From positions 101,573,246 through 101,637,245 of the forward strand of contig JAHLJT010008756.1 of the NCBI GenBank assembly GCA_031308135.1: a stretch of DNA of 64,000 nt. The letters are read 5' to 3'. Below are positions 58,439-64,000 of this stretch, in pieces. Within the stretch, counting starts at the first letter, position 1. Every line of letters begins with the position of its first letter. The notes beneath the pieces are model-generated. The model was not told the DNA's origin. It did not search any database and saw only the letters and a list, made by a program, of their open reading frames with translations. The stretch comes from Acheta domesticus (Eukaryota; Arthropoda; Insecta; Orthoptera; Gryllidae). A program made the translations under genes and the position numbers.

Positions 58439-60300
58439 ATTTATTTATTTAAACAAATCGTGCAAAGGTAATATGAACAAACTGATTGGCAAGCAAGCAG
58501 ATAAATGTAAACGACATACATCTTTATGTGAAAGGTCTCAAATCCAAGAAACAGCTTTTTAAAAACAATACTGTAGTGGAAATAGAGTTTCAGAATGCTT
58601 CTTTTTCATTAAACTTCAATATAGTTTGTTTTTCCACCTACACTTCACTCATTGAAATTCTCTTCTAAAATATTATACGTAAGTAGCACTCTTCTATATC
58701 CTACATTTCACACAACATATAATAGACATATGACAACATAATTCCAATTCCAAATAAACTTCCAAATATACATTCCCACTGAATTAACACAAAATATCTT
58801 AAAACTAATTACAAATATCTACATTCATTTGTCATAAGTGTAGATCTTGCATTTACCAACAGACTGAATGCTAAATGTAAATGAATAAATGTAAAATGTT
58901 AAAAAAAAAGCCATTGTTGTTTGAATTAGTTTTATATCTAAAATTTTCGCAGATATAACACCTTGTAGCCTTTTTTAAAATTTCCACTTTCCTTCCATTG
59001 TTTTTTTGTGTCCTCTTCACTGACGAATAGCCATGGTCCACCAACACAAGGTTTCTTCATAGGCTCTGTCCGTCATCCAGTTTACTTTCTTTCTCTACAC
59101 TCGAAAATACCACTTAAAATTTTCAAACTTCAACTTTCAAATTAAAATTTCAAAAATGTCTCTTTTTTATCAAAAAACTGTCCCCATCCTGCTGATGGCT
59201 TTGTATGTTTAACATTAAATTCCATTACTAAATTCCAAATGTTATCAACATAGCAAGGAGCTCATCATGACACCCCAGTACTACTTTACTACCTCCTCGG
59301 TTTTGTTATAGGTAACAATATCTCACTCTAATGTCCTGTTTTACACCACAGTGGACAGTAATTTCTAATAAGATCCTCTTTTGCCATTTGCAAGCACCTT
59401 ATTATTTGATACTCAATTCTTGCTCTCCTATTTGCTAATTCCTTTGGCCATTTTTACTTTCTCGCCCTTACAAATGTTCTTCCCAAGAGGAAATTCTTTA
59501 TTCATGGGCCAGAAAACGGTGAGTTTTCAGCAGAAAATCTTTAATTTTCTTATATTGTCCAGTTTAAAATACAGTTAATTACTGTTTTAATTCTAATTAC
59601 ATCTTGATGTTTCACAAAATATATTGTCTTTCTTTTCTTTATTAATTATAATATCAGCCCAAACATGGTTCTCAATCTATATTTTTTTCATGTTAATTTT
59701 TGTGTTGCTATATGACTCCCTTGTTTTTGTAGTTTGAATTTTTATATTTCATGTTCACAACGAGAGAACTATTAGTCCAGTCGGTATGTACATTTTACGT
59801 AGAAAAAGGTCGCAAAAACTTCTTTTTTTTTTTGTATGTTGTATGTACCAAGGCACTGTTAGTAGTAAATTGCTGCAATCTTTACAGAAATTGTTGAAAG
59901 ACAAATTTTTATTACGAATTTTGAAACCTGGAATCTCTTCAATTCAAAAGACAATTCCATATTGTTGTAAATTCTTATGGTATTCCAAACATTGTTCCCT
60001 CGATGAAGGCACCAAACATCGTAACGATGTACGACCAGGGGTGCCCAGGAGATGGGACAGCTGGGACAACTTGCTCCAGGCCCACACTTAAGTGGGATCA
60101 TGGAAATATAAGTATTTTTTTCAATATTTTGCTAAAAAAGTATTTCAACAAAACTGATATAAACAACCATTCACTAAGTGCACAAAAAAATTACAAATGA
60201 AATAACAAACCACAGGACCCAGTAATCAGGTGGCCAGCGGGTGCCACCCCACATACCAATCTACAGCTTTTTTGTTCTGTTCTGAGGCTGTAGGTCGCTT
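58439..60300. other. Unassigned convergent intergenic tract
   Basis: AT-rich, no repeat family from this window, no supported gene. It could hold the 3' UTR of gene B. Confidence 0.4.
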
Positions 60301-60319
60301 ACTGTAAGGTTTAGAAAAA

Positions 60320-63300
60320 ATACACAGAAGCAGGAAATTTTATTCTCTTTAAAAATTTGAGTGTATTTATTTATGACAATTATCTACAAAGCTGGTATGC
60401 CTGTCATGGACACAATGCCCGCTCAGTGCACATTATATACAGCATGTGTATCGCGGGTTGCGTAATGATTTTGTTTCTAAATATCACTCCCTTCTCACCC
60501 ACCCCTCTAGGAATGTCTTACCTCTAGTGCATTCCCCCCCCCCCCCCCAATTGTAATTGCCCAGTAATAAAGTATACCAAGTTTTGTTGACATGGCATTG
60601 TTCCCACATTGAAGAGTTAAGCTGGAACACGAACACACACAGATACACATCCATCAATTTTTTTAGTATATTAATATTTTTGGCAATGGGTACATTTAGG
60701 ACGCAAAATTTACACCGGCGATGAGATAAATGATAGAATTACACATAATAACTATTATATTTATTATAGATTGATTGTAAATCTACAAACATGCATACGT
60801 TTGCACACATTTTTGAGAACTGAAAAAATAGTTTTTTTGAAAATCTGTAGCTCACTTTGTAATAGGTTTTGAAAAAAATGTTTTATACAAAAGTTGTAGT
60901 AAATTTTTATCCTCTTTTATATTTATTTGAAGCATTTTTTTACACTACTTAAGGTTAAAGAGCTATAGAGGAAAAACCAAAACAAATCAGAAAAAATACC
61001 ATTTTTTCGGGCCTCCCTGCAAGCATAGGGTCTGGAAGGATGAAAATTTGGGGTTTTAAATAGCACCTGAGTTTATTCACGATACTCAAAGAAAAAGCTT
61101 TTATGACCTTTTTCCAGGTAACACCCGTTTTTCAGTACCTACAGACTGGATTATATGGCTCAACTCACTAATCATTATTACGAAAGCTTTAAATTGAGTT
61201 ATACAAAAATACTGATGGTCAAACAGTTTTCATTGGTTTAACATATATTGGTCCCCTTTCTTACTTCTTAGGCATTCTCACAAACAATGTTAAAAGACAT
61301 GATCTGAACAATACCAACTTCCAACATTCACTTTTTCTAAGCATCTTCATCACTAAACTTGCCCCTTTTTAATGAAAAAGCAACATACTGTTCATATTAT
61401 AAGAATCCATTAAAAATTAGTAAGACCTCTCTGTACATTTAAAAATTCAACTGTGTTCAATAGTTCATTAAAAGAGTTGTTTTCACACCACTCTTTTCAA
61501 TGAACCATTGAACACGATTGCATCACTATGATGTATGATATTAACTAAAACCATTAATATAATTTTATGTATTATTCTCAAGTACATAAAGTTTTATACA
61601 GTACTCAATCAAATCATGATCATGTCAGTATTTCACATTTAGGGCAGGAAATGTTGGAATGAAAAATGAAATGAAACAATGCAGTTGCTCAACAAGATAG
61701 TGTTATTCTAATGAGTTAACAAATAAGTACAAAATAAACTGACACAAATATATTTATATATGTATTTACACATACGTACACTTGCACACACACATACACA
61801 CATTCTTGCACACAGATCTACAAGCAAGGGCATCAGTGCTTGCTACTCATGTTAAACTACTATCCAAACAATACAAACAAGTCTCAAAACACCTGCCAAA
61901 AGGTGCACTCTTTGGTCATTTCAGAATACTACAATATGCCAACAACATTTCATTTCCTATGATCTGTACAATGATAGAATGTGAATAATACAATTTCATG
62001 ATCGATCTGAACCCTAAATAACACAAGATTCAGCCAAGACACAGCTTGGTAACACAATAGGAGATTGCAATACAAGGAATCAGGCCACTTGATTCTTACA
62101 AGCATTGCCACACTACAATCACCTTAAATTAATCTTAACATGACTTCAACTTAACTGGAGAGCAGCAAAATTTCTGTTTAGCATCTTAGATCAATTTGAC
62201 AGCTATGCCACTTAAAAGCTTCAAAATATTCAAAAACACTTCATTTTTTGACATTTTGCAGTACTTTTGATAAGCACTTGATATTCAAAAAGATATGTAG
62301 TCAACATGTAATGTCATACTCATTCTATCTGCCACAGGAACAAACTAAAATGTTCCATATATTAATCTTTAATACTTCACTTTACCCCATTAAGGAGTTA
62401 TAATTTATTTTCAGAGAAACATTAGACAAGTCTCTCCATAACACAGAAACTAAATTGCCATGTAATATATGGCAAGTACAGTATCTACAGTAACAAGAAA
62501 GAAGAAAACATTATTTCAGTCTTTCCTATGCAACGCACAGCACTGCTCCAATTTTCTTGGAGGAGCACACAAACCATTCCCACTTCCATCAATGGCACCC
62601 ATCTTGCAAAACAAGAATAAGAAACACTAACATAAAATGTTTCTGATCTCAATTTGTAGCGCCAGGCAATAATACTCATACCACTTACAAGAACTTGTCT
62701 TGAGCATTTACAATGAAAGAGGATAAATAGTTTAAGAGTACAACATACAAGATAAGAGAGATTGACACATGATCTGCAGAATGTGGGAACAAGATGCTCA
62801 CAGATACATAGAAATATTACAACCAGTCTGTAAAATGAACATTAGCCTTCTCAATTTTGGTAGCTGATAGATAAAAGTAAGATATGGAAAGATTAAAAGG
62901 TGCCCACCTTTCCACAACAATGTAATGAACGTTTTTGAAAGACATGTAAGAATATACACAGGGTAATGAGGGCTTGCATTGTAAGATTTCAAAGGATTTA
63001 TAAATAAACAGTGCTGAGAACAGTAGACACGAGAAATACATACAACCATTATATTCAAACACTCAACATTTAACAAAGTAATATTGCTAGTTTTCTAGAA
63101 CAAGCATTCTAAAACAATACTTCACAGAAGGGAAGTAGGGGGTTTTAATTCAAAATCTGTACAAAGATGGGTCTACATGATACAAATCAAAGTCTTGGAA
63201 TCCTAGACCGGCACATCTCCACCAAACTTCTGTAACCACCAAGTGGTTAGGGGTTAGACCTGTGCATTGCTCTGTTCTCTAGTGGGCTAGTTTGATGCAG

Positions 63301-63812
63301 TAATTGTAGTCAAGAGAGACTTGGATCATTGTAAGAGGTTACAAATGTGAAGTATTGGAATATGATATAATAATCAGACTTAAAAAAATCACTCGCAAAA
63401 CAAAGATTACACAATCATAGCCATGACTAGTGTTAGTCATTGTATTTTCTGGGAAGTAAGGGGAGCATTCCTTCACCCAATGTATACGGGTACTACAAAT
63501 AAGGATGAAATATTTAAACAATAGAATTCAAAGATAATGTATTAATTTATGAACTCAATGCTGTAGGAAACGTCACTTAAAAACCATTATAAAATAATAA
63601 CGGAAATGGAGTCAAGTTACCTTTCGTGGTAACCTTTCACTAATATCAAAATGTTCAAGAAGATTCATGATAAAAAAGATGGCATTTGTATAAGAATCTC
63701 CTTGGAATTATAGTATTTCCTCAAAACATAATTCACAATGGCTGTTGTTACAGAAAGTGAAAAAGTAAAAATCTCTAAACAAGTGAATGACTCAACAAGG
63801 ACTTGTGGCAGC
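60320..63812 (-). other. Probable long 3' UTR of the minus-strand gene
   Basis: Low-GC sequence free of the repeat families common elsewhere in the window, directly downstream of the stop at 63813. AATAAA signals on the minus strand at 60366-60371 and 60339-60344 are plausible ends; earlier ones exist (for example near 62403), so length is uncertain. A poly-C run lies at 60533-60549. Confidence 0.4.
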
Positions 63813-63952
63813 TCAGTTGCGCTCCGGGGGGCAGCGGGTCTGGACAATGCGAGGACGCGCCTGACCAGGAACAGGGGTCCCCACCTCTTCGCACACCTGC
63901 ACCACAATGCCAGGCTGGTTGTCAGAAGGTGGATGCAACTCATGAGTTTCTC
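63813..63952 (-). CDS. Last coding exon of an unidentified minus-strand gene
   Basis: On the minus strand a strong acceptor (tttctgtcgcttatacag) precedes GA|GAA ACT..., phase 1. The frame encodes ETHELHPPSDNQPGIVVQVC, EEVGTPVPGQARPRIVQTRC and PPERN, then TGA (63813-63815). Codon use is GC-rich at third positions (CAG, GTG, CGC, GAG), unlike the flanks, and the overlapping longer frame starting MSCIHL is a shadow. I do not recognise the protein; it is a Pro/Val-rich C-terminal tail without a domain. The gene is convergent with gene B and its upstream exons lie beyond the window. Confidence 0.7.
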
Positions 63953-64000
63953 CTGTATAAGCGACAGAAAGTGAGAAATGTATCAATTTTTTTAAAAAAA

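Noticed and set aside
63665..63943. 92-codon minus frame starting MSCIHL
   Set aside because: A shadow of the terminal exon in another frame; the phase-1 frame from the splice acceptor has the better composition.

Overview
This is a piece of an AT-rich, intron-bearing animal genome, most likely an insect with a large repeat-laden genome. The reasons are GT-AG introns of 2-14 kb, decayed hAT, pogo/Tigger, piggyBac-like and R2-type elements, tRNA-derived SINEs with target-site duplications (TSDs), and no bacterial-style coding. I cannot name the species. Almost all open reading frames over 60 codons are chance or sit in decayed transposons; real host coding sequence totals only a few hundred bases.

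Host genes. (1) Gene A (+): a transmembrane exon at 5983-6059 joins in phase to a terminal exon at 20477-20583; its 5' exons are not in the window. (2) Gene B (+): an ATG exon in a G-rich CpG island (30354-30417), a Cys-rich ectodomain exon (37423-37528), a transmembrane exon (39766-39836) and a cytoplasmic exon with a PPPY motif (49159-49287). Its final exon is not firmly located. A and B share intron phases (2 into, 1 out of the transmembrane exon) and an ERRxLL...LPP tail, so I read them as tandem paralogues of a Shisa/VOPP1/WBP1-like family of small single-pass membrane adaptors. (3) A minus-strand gene ends in the window: its last coding exon is 63813-63952 and a long 3' UTR probably runs down to about 60320. 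It is convergent with gene B.

Mobile and repeated DNA. 170-1096: non-LTR retrotransposon 3' end. 1520-1908 and 53776-54150: a hAT-like MITE pair. 2530-5760: a large foldback of a 1.5-kb repeat family whose other copies lie at 8397-9640, 14228-15835, 20925-21900, 42940-44420, 46440-47340, 56165-57310 and 57345-58180. 6595-7304 and 44585-45888: hAT elements with perfect 8-bp TSDs. 9889-14061: a DNA transposon with decayed transposase. 17085-19790: pogo-like element. 27597-27916: near-perfect palindromic duplication. 30624-31132: SINE with an 11-bp TSD. 37680-38778: MITE dense in TTTGACG. 41220-42640: GC-rich degenerate tandem repeat. 47440-49057: R2-type retrotransposon fragment ending about 100 bp before gene B exon 4. 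53126-53670: LTR-like block. 55422-56157: Tigger derivative.

The most interesting material is the tandem membrane-adaptor pair, the unclassified 1.5-kb family with about 300-bp internal periodicity and palindromic ends, and two unusually clean palindromes (44 bp at 18428; 119-bp arms at 27597).
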